Part shown: positions 15,457 through 24,074 of the stretch, in pieces
Layout of the letters: each line of letters begins with the position of its first letter
Position numbering within the stretch: position 1 is the stretch's first letter
Assembly (NCBI RefSeq): GCF_000018605.1
Contig: NC_010003.1
Coordinates: forward strand, 720,501 to 784,500
Source of the DNA: Petrotoga mobilis SJ95
Lineage (GTDB): Bacteria; Thermotogota; Thermotogae; Petrotogales; Petrotogaceae
DNA length: 64,000 bases
Reading direction: 5' to 3'
Notes under the pieces: generated by a model
What the model was told of the DNA's origin: nothing
The model's database searches: none
The model's input: the letters and a program-made list of their open reading frames with translations, nothing else
Position numbers and translations under genes: made by a program

Positions 15457-16902
15457 TTATTTTTGATATTTATTTCTAAAATATGTTGGATTATGTATAA
15501 GAATTTCTGTCAAGTCTTTTAAATCTTCTGTAGTAGATTTTATCCTGCTTTCACAAAAAACTTCTGGTCTCTCAAAGAGTCTTTTTGTGGCAAAGGTTGC
15601 ATAACATCCTCCGCATACTCTGCTTATAGGACAGTTCCCACATTTTGTTAAAATTTCTTCATCATATTTTTTCATCAGCCGCAATATTTTGTTTAAATCT
15701 AATCCTGAATATATATTGCCTATAGAAAAATGACTATTTATTTTTTCACATATATGAATTCTCCCTTCAGTGTCTACATATATTTTATCTCCAGGTATAC
15801 AAGTTCCTGTAAATGAAGTAAAAAAAGTATTATTACAATAAAATTTAAATCTATTGTAGAGTGAAAAAAGGGAAGTTCCAAATAGTAAATCAGAATAACG
15901 GGAAGTCTTTTCACCAGATTTTATATTTTCAATGTATTGTTTCTTCTTACAAAAATATGTTTTTATAAAATTATTTTTTTCTTGTAAACTGAAACGCTTA
16001 TAATAAGAAGAGAATAAAGGCTCAACCATGCTTACTCTTATAAGCGAAGGGAGATCTACATTTTCAAAAAATTCCTCCGCCTTATAAATATTGGTGCCAA
16101 AGTCATAACAAGCAAGGAGATTAAGATTCTTCCACAGCGTGGGATATAATTCTCTAATCTTCATCAGATTGTTAAATATCTGATCAAAACTTCCTTTATT
16201 TTCACTGAAAACTCTATTTCTATCATGTTCTTCTTTTGGACCATCTAAACTTATCGACACATAGAAATCCTTTACTTTTGCTATATATCGAATCACCTCA
16301 CTTGATAGTAATGTGCCATTAGTCGTTATATTAAACATGGGATCATAGAAGTTATATTTTTTTATTACGTACTCTACTATCTTTGTAATTAACTTAAATT
16401 CAAGCAATGGTTCTCCACCATAGAAAGTAAAAGTAGGCCTTTTTTTAGGATTATATTGAAACACTTTTATGAAATAGTACATATATAGGTCTATCGCTTT
16501 CTTTGCAATCTCAAATGTCATTATTTTCTTACTATAATTACGATGATATGGATATTTATCTGAATATATGCAATATTTGCAACGTAGATTACATTGCTCG
16601 GTTATCTCAAATATTAGTTGTTTCATTCCAAAATTTTCAATATGATTTTTAATATCTTCTATAGTAAGTTTTTTCTTACCCTTGTAGCTGATTGATTTGC
16701 AAGTATTATCATACTTTTTGAGAAAGGAATCATAGTATTGCATATTATAATCATGGAAGATATCCCTTTCTAAAGATTCACTTTTTCTTTCTCCACTAAT
16801 TATATTTAATAGAGACTCATCAATATTAAAAATTAAACCTGAATCATTATCATAGATATATAAGTTTTTTTCATTAATCTGAAATCTTAGAAAATTAGAC
16901 AT
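15457..16902 (-). CDS. Radical SAM/SPASM Cys-rich peptide maturase (cassette 2)
   Basis: 481 residues. CNLRCKYC at Cys 104, 108 and 111, TFYGGEPLL, NITTNGTLL and SLDGPKEEHDRNR are shared with the cassette 1 enzyme 6722-8116. The SPASM region has GTCIPGDK, YVDTEGRIHIC and KCGNCPISRVCGGC. About 90 residues before the core may hold the precursor-binding domain. The ATG at 16902 (GGAG 8 nt upstream) overlaps the exporter stop by 8 nt. It should install thioether bridges in precursors 2 and 3. It is intact, so cassette 2 may be active even if its partner is frameshifted. Confidence 0.9.
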   Translation of the reverse strand: MSNFLRFQINEKNLYIYDNDSGLIFNIDESLLNIISGERKSESLERDIFHDYNMQYYDSFLKKYDNTCKSISYKGKKKLTIEDIKNHIENFGMKQLIFEITEQCNLRCKYCIYSDKYPYHRNYSKKIMTFEIAKKAIDLYMYYFIKVFQYNPKKRPTFTFYGGEPLLEFKLITKIVEYVIKKYNFYDPMFNITTNGTLLSSEVIRYIAKVKDFYVSISLDGPKEEHDRNRVFSENKGSFDQIFNNLMKIRELYPTLWKNLNLLACYDFGTNIYKAEEFFENVDLPSLIRVSMVEPLFSSYYKRFSLQEKNNFIKTYFCKKKQYIENIKSGEKTSRYSDLLFGTSLFSLYNRFKFYCNNTFFTSFTGTCIPGDKIYVDTEGRIHICEKINSHFSIGNIYSGLDLNKILRLMKKYDEEILTKCGNCPISRVCGGCYATFATKRLFERPEVFCESRIKSTTEDLKDLTEILIHNPTYFRNKYQK

Positions 16903-18574
16903 TTTGTTCACTCCAATTGTTTGACTTTAACATCAAATTTATCGTTCTATTGCATATATCAGTAAAATAGTCGGAGTGGTCTATTATTATGCATATTTTT
17001 TCACATAATTCTGTATCTATAAACGATTTAATTAACTCTTTTGTTTCTTTATCTAAATGTGCAGCCGCTTCATCAAAGATAAATAAATCGGAAGAATCTG
17101 ATTTTATAAGTGCTCGCGCTATTGCTACTTTTTGTATTTCTCCTCCAGAAAGCTTTATCCCATTTTCCCCTACTAAGGTCTTATCCTTTAAAGGAAGGTT
17201 ATCTACAAACTGCTTTAACCCAGATTTTTTTAGTGCTGTCTCGTATTTTTCCTCACTTACGTCCCCTGCTATTTTTATATTGTTCTCTATGGTATCGTTG
17301 AATAAGAATATCTTCTGTGAAACTATTGATATTCTACTTCTTAAAGATCTTTTTGAAAGTTTTTTCAAGTCTATAGAATTTATTAAAATTTCACCGTCAT
17401 AATTGTCATATAAACCTAATATCAATCTTATGATTGTAGACTTTCCACTACCATTGGGTCCTTTCAAAAGTAATTTATCCCCTCTTTTTGCTTTTAAATT
17501 AAAATTATTTAAAACAGTTTCTTTCCCATCAGGATAGCTAAATGTCACATTTTTCATTTCAATCATATTTATTTCGTTTATTTTTATTTTATCGGATGTT
17601 TCACTCTCTTGAGGATACTTTAAGAAGAAATTCTTGATTCTATCAAGAGCTACAAAAGCTGGTTTGAAAGTAAACATACTTAAATTCCAATTGATTACTG
17701 GGGCATATAATTTTCCAAAATATCCGACAAATGCCATATAAGTTCCTATTGATAAACTTTCTTGGAGGACACCTTTTCCACCTATATAGAGAAGAAGAAC
17801 ACTTACAATTGAAGAAAGAAGAATAATAACTTCGGAGCCAACCGATAATAGGATACTGTATTTTATCGAAGATTTTACATAATCTTTATTGATTTTGTTT
17901 ATCTTTTCAGTTTCTTTATCTTCTAAATTCATTCTCTTGATTTCTTCAACTCCACTTACTGACTGCTGAAATTTACCATGAAATGTAGCTGCTTTTTCCA
18001 TTGTTTGACTTGTGAGTTTACCAAAAGCATTTTCAAAGGTTTTTGTGATTAAATAGAATACAGGTATTATTAAGACTAAAATTAGAGTTAACTTAACGTT
18101 CATTAAAAACATGATTATCATTGCTCCTATGAATTCAAAAATGCTCAGAATCAACTTGAAACTTTGCATAGAAAATAATGGACTTAAAGAATCAACTTCT
18201 CCAAATCTTGAAACAATGTAACCACTTTCACTGTTCGAAAAAAATTCTAATGGTAATTTTATAATGTGATTTGTCAAATCTTTTTTTATTTCTAATAAAG
18301 TGTTCTGACTAACTATGGTGAAAAGTGCCGAACTTAAATAATTAAATGTGCTTTTTAAAATATAAATTACAACAAGCATTAAAACGTATTTTGTCAGAAT
18401 ACTCAAGTTTTTCATCATTATTCCTTCATCAAAAGCTAACTTGGTAACATAGGGAGGCAAAAGAGAAATTAACGATAAGCCAATTAAAAAAAGAAATGAT
18501 ATAATAAATAATTTTATTTTTGGTTTTATGTAATTAAAAACAAATTTCACAAATTGAGTATTTTTCACATTCAT
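16895..18574 (-). CDS. ABC exporter (fused membrane and ATPase domains) of cassette 2
   Basis: 559 residues. Six membrane helices lie in residues 1-310, then the ATPase with GPNGSGKST, LSGGEIQKVAIARAL and DLFIFDEAAAHLD. DEAAAHLD replaces the commoner DEATSALD, and the H-loop region reads IIIDHSD. It has no N-terminal C39 peptidase domain, so leader removal must be done elsewhere. It follows precursor 2 by 135 nt and overlaps the maturase gene. It probably exports the modified peptides. The ATG at 18574 has AAAGGAGG 10 nt upstream. Confidence 0.88.
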   Translation of the reverse strand: MNVKNTQFVKFVFNYIKPKIKLFIISFLFLIGLSLISLLPPYVTKLAFDEGIMMKNLSILTKYVLMLVVIYILKSTFNYLSSALFTIVSQNTLLEIKKDLTNHIIKLPLEFFSNSESGYIVSRFGEVDSLSPLFSMQSFKLILSIFEFIGAMIIMFLMNVKLTLILVLIIPVFYLITKTFENAFGKLTSQTMEKAATFHGKFQQSVSGVEEIKRMNLEDKETEKINKINKDYVKSSIKYSILLSVGSEVIILLSSIVSVLLLYIGGKGVLQESLSIGTYMAFVGYFGKLYAPVINWNLSMFTFKPAFVALDRIKNFFLKYPQESETSDKIKINEINMIEMKNVTFSYPDGKETVLNNFNLKAKRGDKLLLKGPNGSGKSTIIRLILGLYDNYDGEILINSIDLKKLSKRSLRSRISIVSQKIFLFNDTIENNIKIAGDVSEEKYETALKKSGLKQFVDNLPLKDKTLVGENGIKLSGGEIQKVAIARALIKSDSSDLFIFDEAAAHLDKETKELIKSFIDTELCEKICIIIDHSDYFTDICNRTINLMLKSNNWSEQNV

Positions 18575-18709
18575 GTTTCTTGGGCCTCCTTTTAGATAAA
18601 CTGACTTTGGAGAGAGAGAAGGAAAGTATTTTGATTATACTCACCTTCTCTTATTTATTTACTTACTCAATTGACTGTTCATTTAACTAATCATAAGAGT
18701 AGAATTTTA

Positions 18710-18874
18710 TTAAATAAAAGAAGCTGAAGCTAAACTAGTTTTACTACCAGAGGTTGAGCCTGCAACATCAGCAATAGGTACTGGGCCATCTGCAATACAT
18801 ATAAGACATACAGCTAAACATCCTGACCCACAAACAATCCAGCATCCAACACCGTCCGGATTCATTTCTTTCAT
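18710..18874 (-). CDS. Sactipeptide-like RiPP precursor 2
   Basis: 54 residues starting MKEMNPDGVGCW. Cys 11, 15, 19, 23 and 26 (C-x3-C-x3-C-x3-C-x2-C), then IADGPVPIAD and a Ser/Thr/Ala/Gly tail ending SASFI. It has the same length and the same C-terminal half plan as precursor 3 (CLIC, ADGP, P-x-AD, AG, K). The Cys ladder plus small-residue tail fits sactipeptides. The ATG at 18874 lies 8 nt after GAGGGGG. It is upstream of the cassette 2 exporter. The leader is very short (about 10 residues before the first Cys), as in thurincin H. Confidence 0.8.
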   Translation of the reverse strand: MKEMNPDGVGCWIVCGSGCLAVCLICIADGPVPIADVAGSTSGSKTSLASASFI

Positions 18875-18880
18875 ACTATT

Positions 18881-18920
18881 CACCCCCTCGTATAATAGTA
18901 AATTGAGAAACACATTTTTC
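18881..18920 (-). promoter_or_regulatory. Leader box upstream of precursor 2
   Basis: Minus strand GTGTTTCTCAATTTACTATT then ATACGAGGGGGTG, identical over about 30 nt to the box before ESW peptide 1 (8371-8402). This is a shared regulatory module, possibly a promoter with TATTAT as -10. Confidence 0.55.
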
Positions 18921-19210
18921 CTTGGTTCTAAGATAGCCTTTTTCTTTTGTTTTTTATTCTTTTAATTTTTTTATTCTTCTTTGAAAAGAGGTATCCAAAT
19001 GCTAGAATTAAGATACGACTCATCTAGTGAAGGAAGATTCTAGATTCTCCTTGCAAAACCCTTTGGGTTGTTGCCTGAAAAAGCGTGCTTCCTGACTTGG
19101 CTGTCATTGCTGCCTACTTCAATTACTGCATCTCTTTGATTAGGTCAACAGCAAGACTATTTTTCAAAGATGGATGCCAATCACGAGGTTTCAGTCAGCT
19201 GCCAAGATTA
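18885..19210 (-). repeat. Diverged direct repeat, copy A (upstream of precursor 2)
   Basis: About 300 bp resembling 19986-20275. Shared blocks include GACTCATCT, TTTGGGTTGTT and TTTGATTAGGTCAA, and GCAAGACTATTTTTCAAAG close to the far end. With the adjacent precursor genes this shows a tandem duplication of precursor plus upstream region. Copy A is followed by an IS110 remnant. Apart from the leader box no gene is supported in it. Confidence 0.7.
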
Positions 19211-19760
19211 GGATACCTCTTTCACTGTTTCTTTTACCCTTTTGTTTATTGTCTTAATCCTAAGACTATTTCTAATCATAGAAAGTCTTTTGTCGATATG
19301 GATAAAACCGATCCTTTGGATGCTTACGTTATCGCCGATTTCGCTAGATGTGGCAAGATTTCTTCTTCTCCTTGGCGTGGTTCTCAGTTCTTAGCTTTGA
19401 AAAGACTTACTCGCCATAGGTTCCATTTGGTTCAATTGATGAGTCGTGAGAAAGTTTATAGCGAATAACTCCTATCGTTTGGATGAGGTGTTGTATGAAC
19501 CTTTGAATATCGCTATTTCCTCTTCTCTTAACGTTATTAAAGCTTTGGAGAACGAGATTAAATTAGTTGATAAGGCTATTGAGAAAACTATCAAAGGACT
19601 TAATCCTAATGAGTATATCTGTCTTATTTCTATTCCTGGTATCGGTCCTGTTATCGCTGCGGGTATCTTAGCTGAGATAGGTTCTGTTACTTTTTTCAAT
19701 TCTAACAATTCTTTGGCTAAGTTCGCTGGTTTGACTTGGCAATCTTTTTCCTTTTTACCC
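19211..19760 (+). pseudogene. IS110-family transposase fragment, frameshifted
   Basis: Two frames give one protein: VYCLNPKTISNHRKSFVDM, DKTDPLDAYVIADFAR, then after a frameshift near 19445 the C-terminal domain ISIPGIGPVIAAGILAEIG and NSLAKFAGLTW. These are the central and transposase_20 parts of IS110/IS116/IS902 proteins. The N-terminal DEDD region and the far C-terminus are missing. It lies between precursors 2 and 3 and separates the two direct repeats. Confidence 0.85.
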
Positions 19761-19813
19761 CTTGACTTTTTACCAATTAGCTCTTACATAATATATATGC
19801 TCTAAAATCTAAA

Positions 19814-19978
19814 TTAAGCAGCAACTCCAGCGGCAAAAATAGCTTTAGCTCCGGCCGTAAGTCCTACAGAATCAGCAACTGGAATAGGGCCATCAGCGAC
19901 GCATATAAGACATGGAAATAAGCAACCCGCACATGCTAAACAACCTATTCCTTCAGGATCAACATCAATTTCTGCCAT
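19814..19978 (-). CDS. Sactipeptide-like RiPP precursor 3
   Basis: 54 residues starting MAEIDVDPEGIGC. Cys 13, 16, 19, 23 and 26 (C-x2-C-x2-C-x3-C-x2-C), then VADGPIPVAD and a tail GLTAGAKAIFAAGVAA. It is clearly a paralogue of precursor 2, with an altered spacing of the first three Cys. The ATG at 19978 has GGGGG 7-8 nt upstream. It is separated from precursor 2 by the IS110 fragment and has its own leader box. Two different precursors may form a two-peptide product as in thuricin CD, or be alternative substrates. Confidence 0.78.
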   Translation of the reverse strand: MAEIDVDPEGIGCLACAGCLFPCLICVADGPIPVADSVGLTAGAKAIFAAGVAA

Positions 19979-19984
19979 ATTAAT

Positions 19985-20025
19985 TCACCCCCTTGTATAA
20001 TAATTAAATTGCGAAACGCATTCTT
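19985..20025 (-). promoter_or_regulatory. Leader box upstream of precursor 3
   Basis: Minus strand GCGTTTCGCAATTTAATTATT then ATACAAGGGGGTG, the same box as before precursor 2 and ESW peptide 1 with a few changes. The TATTATAC core is kept. Confidence 0.5.
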
Positions 20026-20275
20026 TCTTGGTTTTAAAATGGTTTTTTCTTTTGTTTTTATTCCTTTTTAATTTTTTAAGATATGACTCATCTTGAGAAT
20101 GAAAATCCTCTACCTTCTACAAAACTTTGGGTTGTTACATTAAAAATGTGCTTTCTGATTTAACATATTATCTAGTTCAACTAGTATATATCTTTGATTA
20201 GGTCAAAAGCAAGACTATTTTTCAAAGGTAAATGCTAATCAAAAGGGTTCAATCAGAAACTAAGATCTGGTAACT
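19986..20275 (-). repeat. Diverged direct repeat, copy B (upstream of precursor 3)
   Basis: Partner of 18885-19210. After it, up to 20334, nothing further is recognisable, so the 356-bp gap between precursor 3 and ESW peptide 2 holds only the leader box and this repeat. Confidence 0.65.
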
Positions 20276-20334
20276 ATACTTCCAAGAATAATAGAATGAT
20301 TAAAACAGGTAATCATAAAGTTTAAAATACATAC

Positions 20335-20478
20335 TTACCAACTTTCTTTAATAATATTCATCATAGCTCCAGTTTCCAACATATTTGTTTTAACAGCGTC
20401 CTTATCATCTCCTCCAAAAGTAATTATTCCTAATGAAAACATCACCATCATGATTACTATAACAAGCACCTTTTTCAT
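20335..20478 (-). CDS. ESW peptide 2: small secreted putative signalling peptide
   Basis: 47 residues. MKK is followed by a hydrophobic signal sequence (VLVIVIMMVMFSLGIITF), GGDD at 22-25, and a tail ending IIKESW. It is a counterpart of ESW peptide 1, with the same length and conserved FGGDD and ESW but a different middle (KDAVKTNMLETGAMMN). Ribosome site GGGGGG lies before the ATG at 20478. It is divergent from regulator 2 (347-bp gap). Probably the peptide signal of cassette 2; function inferred. Confidence 0.75.
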   Translation of the reverse strand: MKKVLVIVIMMVMFSLGIITFGGDDKDAVKTNMLETGAMMNIIKESW

Positions 20479-20524
20479 TTTTGAGCCCCCCACATAATTT
20501 AAGATAAACCTCCCTTCACTATTT

Positions 20525-20552
20525 ATAATACTCTTTTCCATATGGTTTTCAA
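20525..20552 (-). promoter_or_regulatory. Promoter of ESW peptide 2
   Basis: Minus strand TTGAAA, 16-nt spacer containing CATATGGA, then TATTAT. It aligns with 8442-8469 and 1337-1364. The distance to the ATG is about 45 nt. Confidence 0.6.
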
Positions 20553-20689
20553 GTGTTTTGTCAACTTCTAAAATGCGCATAAACAAAGGATTGTTATTTT
20601 TGAATTTTTAAAAATAAATGTTACAACTTCTCGTTTTTTACATTTCATCTTCTCCTACTTTTGCTTTATGTCAAGAATAATAAAGGTTA

Positions 20690-20698
20690 TGATATAAT
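20690..20698 (+). promoter_or_regulatory. Extended -10 promoter of regulator 2
   Basis: TGATATAAT, as before regulator 1, followed by ACGTTAACATT (about 20733-20743), the conserved leader element. Confidence 0.55.
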
Positions 20699-20825
20699 AA
20701 TCTTTGTAATAAAAAATACGCTGTTTCTACAAGACGTTAACATTATAGGAAAAGCAATCCTAAGTAACTTTTAGGTGCCGATTCAGTAACTAAAAGATTA
20801 TATATCGGTTGGGGGGGAATTAGAG

Positions 20826-22544
20826 ATGAATATAAAAGATATTGTAGAAATACTCAACTTTGGTCAGTTTTCAAAACCGTTTTTAAATTATATGGGTGAG
20901 TATTTGAAAAATGAATCAATAAAACAACATGAAGATGTTATTAATTACATTGATGTATTAAAATTAAAATGGGCTGCAAAATATGAAGAAGCACTTGAAA
21001 AGGTAGAAAATGCAATAACGTTATCTAAAAAAAGAAGCATTAATTATTTACTTTTAGCGGAAAAGATGGATGTATTGGTTAAACTTTCAAAGGAGAAAGA
21101 AATTAAAGAAACTTTCGATGAGTTAAGAAACGGGTTCTCTAAACTTCCAAGGTATCTTAGAGGACTCGTTATAGAAACTTTAAGAAACATACGAGAAATG
21201 TATTATGAATCCAATGAAAGTATGGAAAAGGTTAGATATTGGAGTGAAGAATACGAAAACAATCCTTTTGATAAAGGGTTTATCCTCATGGCTGATGCAA
21301 GAGAGAAAAAGAATGAAGGAAAATATGAAGAAGCGACTCAGTTAAACATTGAAGCATTTAAGATATTGAAAGATGTTCCTCATCCATCTGGGATAGTACA
21401 AGCTTTAAACAATATAAGTTGGTGGTTAAAAGATGTAGATAAAAGTATCGCTTTAAACTTTAGCATTCCATTAGGATTTTACCTTGGTTATTACTTTGAC
21501 GATGATAATTGCAAAATTTTCAATTCACTTGATACTATCTTTCAAGTACAAAAAGAAAACAACGATCCAATGATATATGAAACAGCGTTTATTTTCTCAA
21601 AGTGTTTATCAAAGGTTGATAAAGAAAGATGCAACATTTTAAAAAGACAATGTGGAGAAAGTATCAATCAGTTAAAATACTGTGTTTTTAACTTAGATAA
21701 CAGTTATTACTTAAACACAAAGACGTTAAGAAATTTTATAAAGCAAGAAATAGAAAAAGGGCAAGTTCCTATTAAAGAACTAAATATCTCAAAAAGAACG
21801 TTGAATGATTTCTTGTTTGGAAAAACAAAGCAAATAAAGCCAAATACATTGAGAAAGATAATAAACAACCTTGAGTTTGAAATAAACACCTCTCTTGCTA
21901 TTCCAATAGTAAAAGAGTTAAAAAAGAAAGATATAGACAAAAAGTTTGAAGAAAACTTTTACAAATTTATAAAGTTAAAGGTAGAAAACCAACTTTCTGA
22001 ATTTTTTACTTCGTATCTTGTTCATTATTATAAGCAAGAGGTTAAATTAGAAAAGGTGATTAAAGAGATAGAAAGTGGAAGTTTAATCAAAGAAAGATGT
22101 GATTATTACACAAGAGAGTTAATAAACTCAATATTTGAAGAAACTCCAAAGATAGATGTTGATTCATTACTTACAAACAACCAAAGACTAAAAACATTCA
22201 CAAACAAAGATATAACTTTTAAAGAACATCCTTACTATTCAGCAAGGAAAATCCTTGTAAAAAGATTCATGAAAGACTTAAATAAAAAGAATTTAAAAGA
22301 GTTCATTGAAAATTACATTGGACTTGATACAAAACAAAAAAAGACAGTAGAAAAGTTCATAATGAATTACGGTAGGTACTATGATTTGAAGGATATCCCC
22401 AAAGAATTCACACCGAAAGTACCAAAAGAGATTGATCCATTCGTGAAAAAGTATACGTTGAAAAGGAAACCTTCTGCTATTTCTTTTTATGTTTTTGAAG
22501 GGGAAGAGAGAGAAGAGTTTGTGGAAATTTGCAATAATTTTTAA
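20826..22544 (+). CDS. Regulator 2: helical-repeat protein with internal HTH, putative peptide sensor
   Basis: 572 residues, paralogue of regulator 1 (8744-10447). The first 115 or so residues differ clearly (MNIKDIVEILNFGQFSKPF against MLLELVTRLSTYGQFGRPL). From YESNESM on they are close, and bases 21474-22028 are identical to 9374-9928, a block that includes the HTH (LNISKRTLNDFLFGKTK). This suggests recent gene conversion or selection for one DNA target with two input specificities. GGGGGG precedes the ATG. It is divergent from ESW peptide 2. Transcription factor activity is inferred from the HTH. Confidence 0.75.
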   Translation: MNIKDIVEILNFGQFSKPFLNYMGEYLKNESIKQHEDVINYIDVLKLKWAAKYEEALEKVENAITLSKKRSINYLLLAEKMDVLVKLSKEKEIKETFDELRNGFSKLPRYLRGLVIETLRNIREMYYESNESMEKVRYWSEEYENNPFDKGFILMADAREKKNEGKYEEATQLNIEAFKILKDVPHPSGIVQALNNISWWLKDVDKSIALNFSIPLGFYLGYYFDDDNCKIFNSLDTIFQVQKENNDPMIYETAFIFSKCLSKVDKERCNILKRQCGESINQLKYCVFNLDNSYYLNTKTLRNFIKQEIEKGQVPIKELNISKRTLNDFLFGKTKQIKPNTLRKIINNLEFEINTSLAIPIVKELKKKDIDKKFEENFYKFIKLKVENQLSEFFTSYLVHYYKQEVKLEKVIKEIESGSLIKERCDYYTRELINSIFEETPKIDVDSLLTNNQRLKTFTNKDITFKEHPYYSARKILVKRFMKDLNKKNLKEFIENYIGLDTKQKKTVEKFIMNYGRYYDLKDIPKEFTPKVPKEIDPFVKKYTLKRKPSAISFYVFEGEEREEFVEICNNF

Positions 22545-22706
22545 TTGAAAAGACTCACATTAGATGTCCGTAAAAAAGATTGGTTATCTCATAGACATAA
22601 ATACCTTCAAACCAATTCCTTATTTGAATGACAATTAATTAAGATATAACTTTCACTCCAGATTCATTAACCCCTATTTTCGGTAAAAAATTGGGCTCAC
22701 TTTTTG

Positions 22707-24026
22707 TTAATCTAAAACTGCATCTGGATTATTTTCTTCTAGGTTCATTACTACTTTATTAAATAGCATTAAAACACAAACGACAATTAAAATCAAACCA
22801 GATAGAATGAACATAAGTCCTATCCCCCTGTTTTTCCCAACACCTATTAAAGAGCCAATCCAAGTATTCGATAATGTACCTCCATCGATAAGAAGTGGAT
22901 TGAATACTTTTTCTGCCAAAACACCTGATAATACAATTGCAACTGGAGTTATAATTTTCAAAAGTCCATCTATCACAGCACCCACTCTCCCCAAAACTTT
23001 ACCTTCAATTTTGACCTGCATTATCGTACCCAATGTCGCATTTGTGAATGGAACAGGCAACATAAATATGAAAAATCCCACACCAATTATATACCAAAGA
23101 GGCGATACACCCATCACACACAAACCTATACCTGATAGTATGAGGCTGATAAATATCGCCTTTACCCTATTTTTACTAGTTGGTATAGTACTTGCAACTA
23201 ACCCTCCTAAAACTAATGCTACTCCTGATAAGGAGTTTACCATCCCATAAATTACTGAATTATAATTGCCCATTATTATTGGTCCAACAAGTACAAAACT
23301 TAAATTAGCTATAAAGTTTAACAGGGCAAATACTGCTATGAGTGAGAAAAAACCTTGTTTCCCTTTTAAATATGTAAGGGCATATTTAAAATCATTGATT
23401 ATATTACCCATATTTACCCTTTTATCTTTGATAACAGGCTGTGGGATTTTTTGTGATACAACCGTTCCTATTGCTACGAAAAAGGTTATAAAATCGATTG
23501 TTAATAAACCTGATAAATCAATTAAAGGGTATAGAGCTCCTGCTACTACAGGTGCTATTATATTTTGAATGGATGGGATTAATTGCATCATTCCATTTGC
23601 CCTACCAAGGTTTTTCTTAGGAACAATTTCTGGAATAGAGGCAGTGAATGCAGGACTTTGAAACGTCCCAAATATTGCAGATATGAAGTTAATAGGAAAA
23701 ATCATCCATAGTTTCATTTGCTCCGATATAAGCAATATGATCATAAACATTTTTAAAAGTGCGTCAAATGCGTCTGTGAATATAATTATATTTTTCCTGT
23801 TTTTCCTATCAGCGACTGTTCCTGCGATCGGTGCAAAGATTATCCCTGGTAAAATCCGCATTAAAACAGTCATAGTAAAAGTCATTGCACTTCCAGTTGC
23901 TTCTAAAACCCAGACAGATAACCCAAAAGTTGTCAAACCAGAACCTAAAATAGAGACGAATTGCCCTATCCAAATTATCATAAATTTTTTCATGGATTTT
24001 TCTTGGTCTAACTTTTTTTGATTCAT
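22707..24026 (-). CDS. MFS transporter (multidrug-type)
   Basis: 439 residues with about 12 membrane helices. It starts MNQKKLDQEKSMKKFM and has the loop 2-3 motif GTVADRKNRKN, typical of the MFS_3/enterobactin-exporter-like group (FAPIAGTVADR). AGGAGG lies before the ATG. It is the last of three co-directional transport genes (27088 to 22707). Export of a small molecule or drug is the family role; the substrate is unknown. It borders the RiPP island, so a link to peptide resistance is possible but unproven. Confidence 0.85.
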   Translation of the reverse strand: MNQKKLDQEKSMKKFMIIWIGQFVSILGSGLTTFGLSVWVLEATGSAMTFTMTVLMRILPGIIFAPIAGTVADRKNRKNIIIFTDAFDALLKMFMIILLISEQMKLWMIFPINFISAIFGTFQSPAFTASIPEIVPKKNLGRANGMMQLIPSIQNIIAPVVAGALYPLIDLSGLLTIDFITFFVAIGTVVSQKIPQPVIKDKRVNMGNIINDFKYALTYLKGKQGFFSLIAVFALLNFIANLSFVLVGPIIMGNYNSVIYGMVNSLSGVALVLGGLVASTIPTSKNRVKAIFISLILSGIGLCVMGVSPLWYIIGVGFFIFMLPVPFTNATLGTIMQVKIEGKVLGRVGAVIDGLLKIITPVAIVLSGVLAEKVFNPLLIDGGTLSNTWIGSLIGVGKNRGIGLMFILSGLILIVVCVLMLFNKVVMNLEENNPDAVLD

Positions 24027-24074
24027 CCCTTTTAACCTCCTGATAATACCTTATGAAAACAAGCATTAATTTCA

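Noticed and set aside
16989..17402. 137-codon plus-strand frame opposite the cassette 2 exporter
   Set aside because: Antisense shadow of the ATPase domain, Ser/Phe-rich as expected for such shadows.
19085..19210. N-terminal part of the plus-strand frame before the IS110 fragment as transposase
   Set aside because: It falls in the direct repeat shared with 19986-20275, which has no transposase, so the IS110 homology starts after it.
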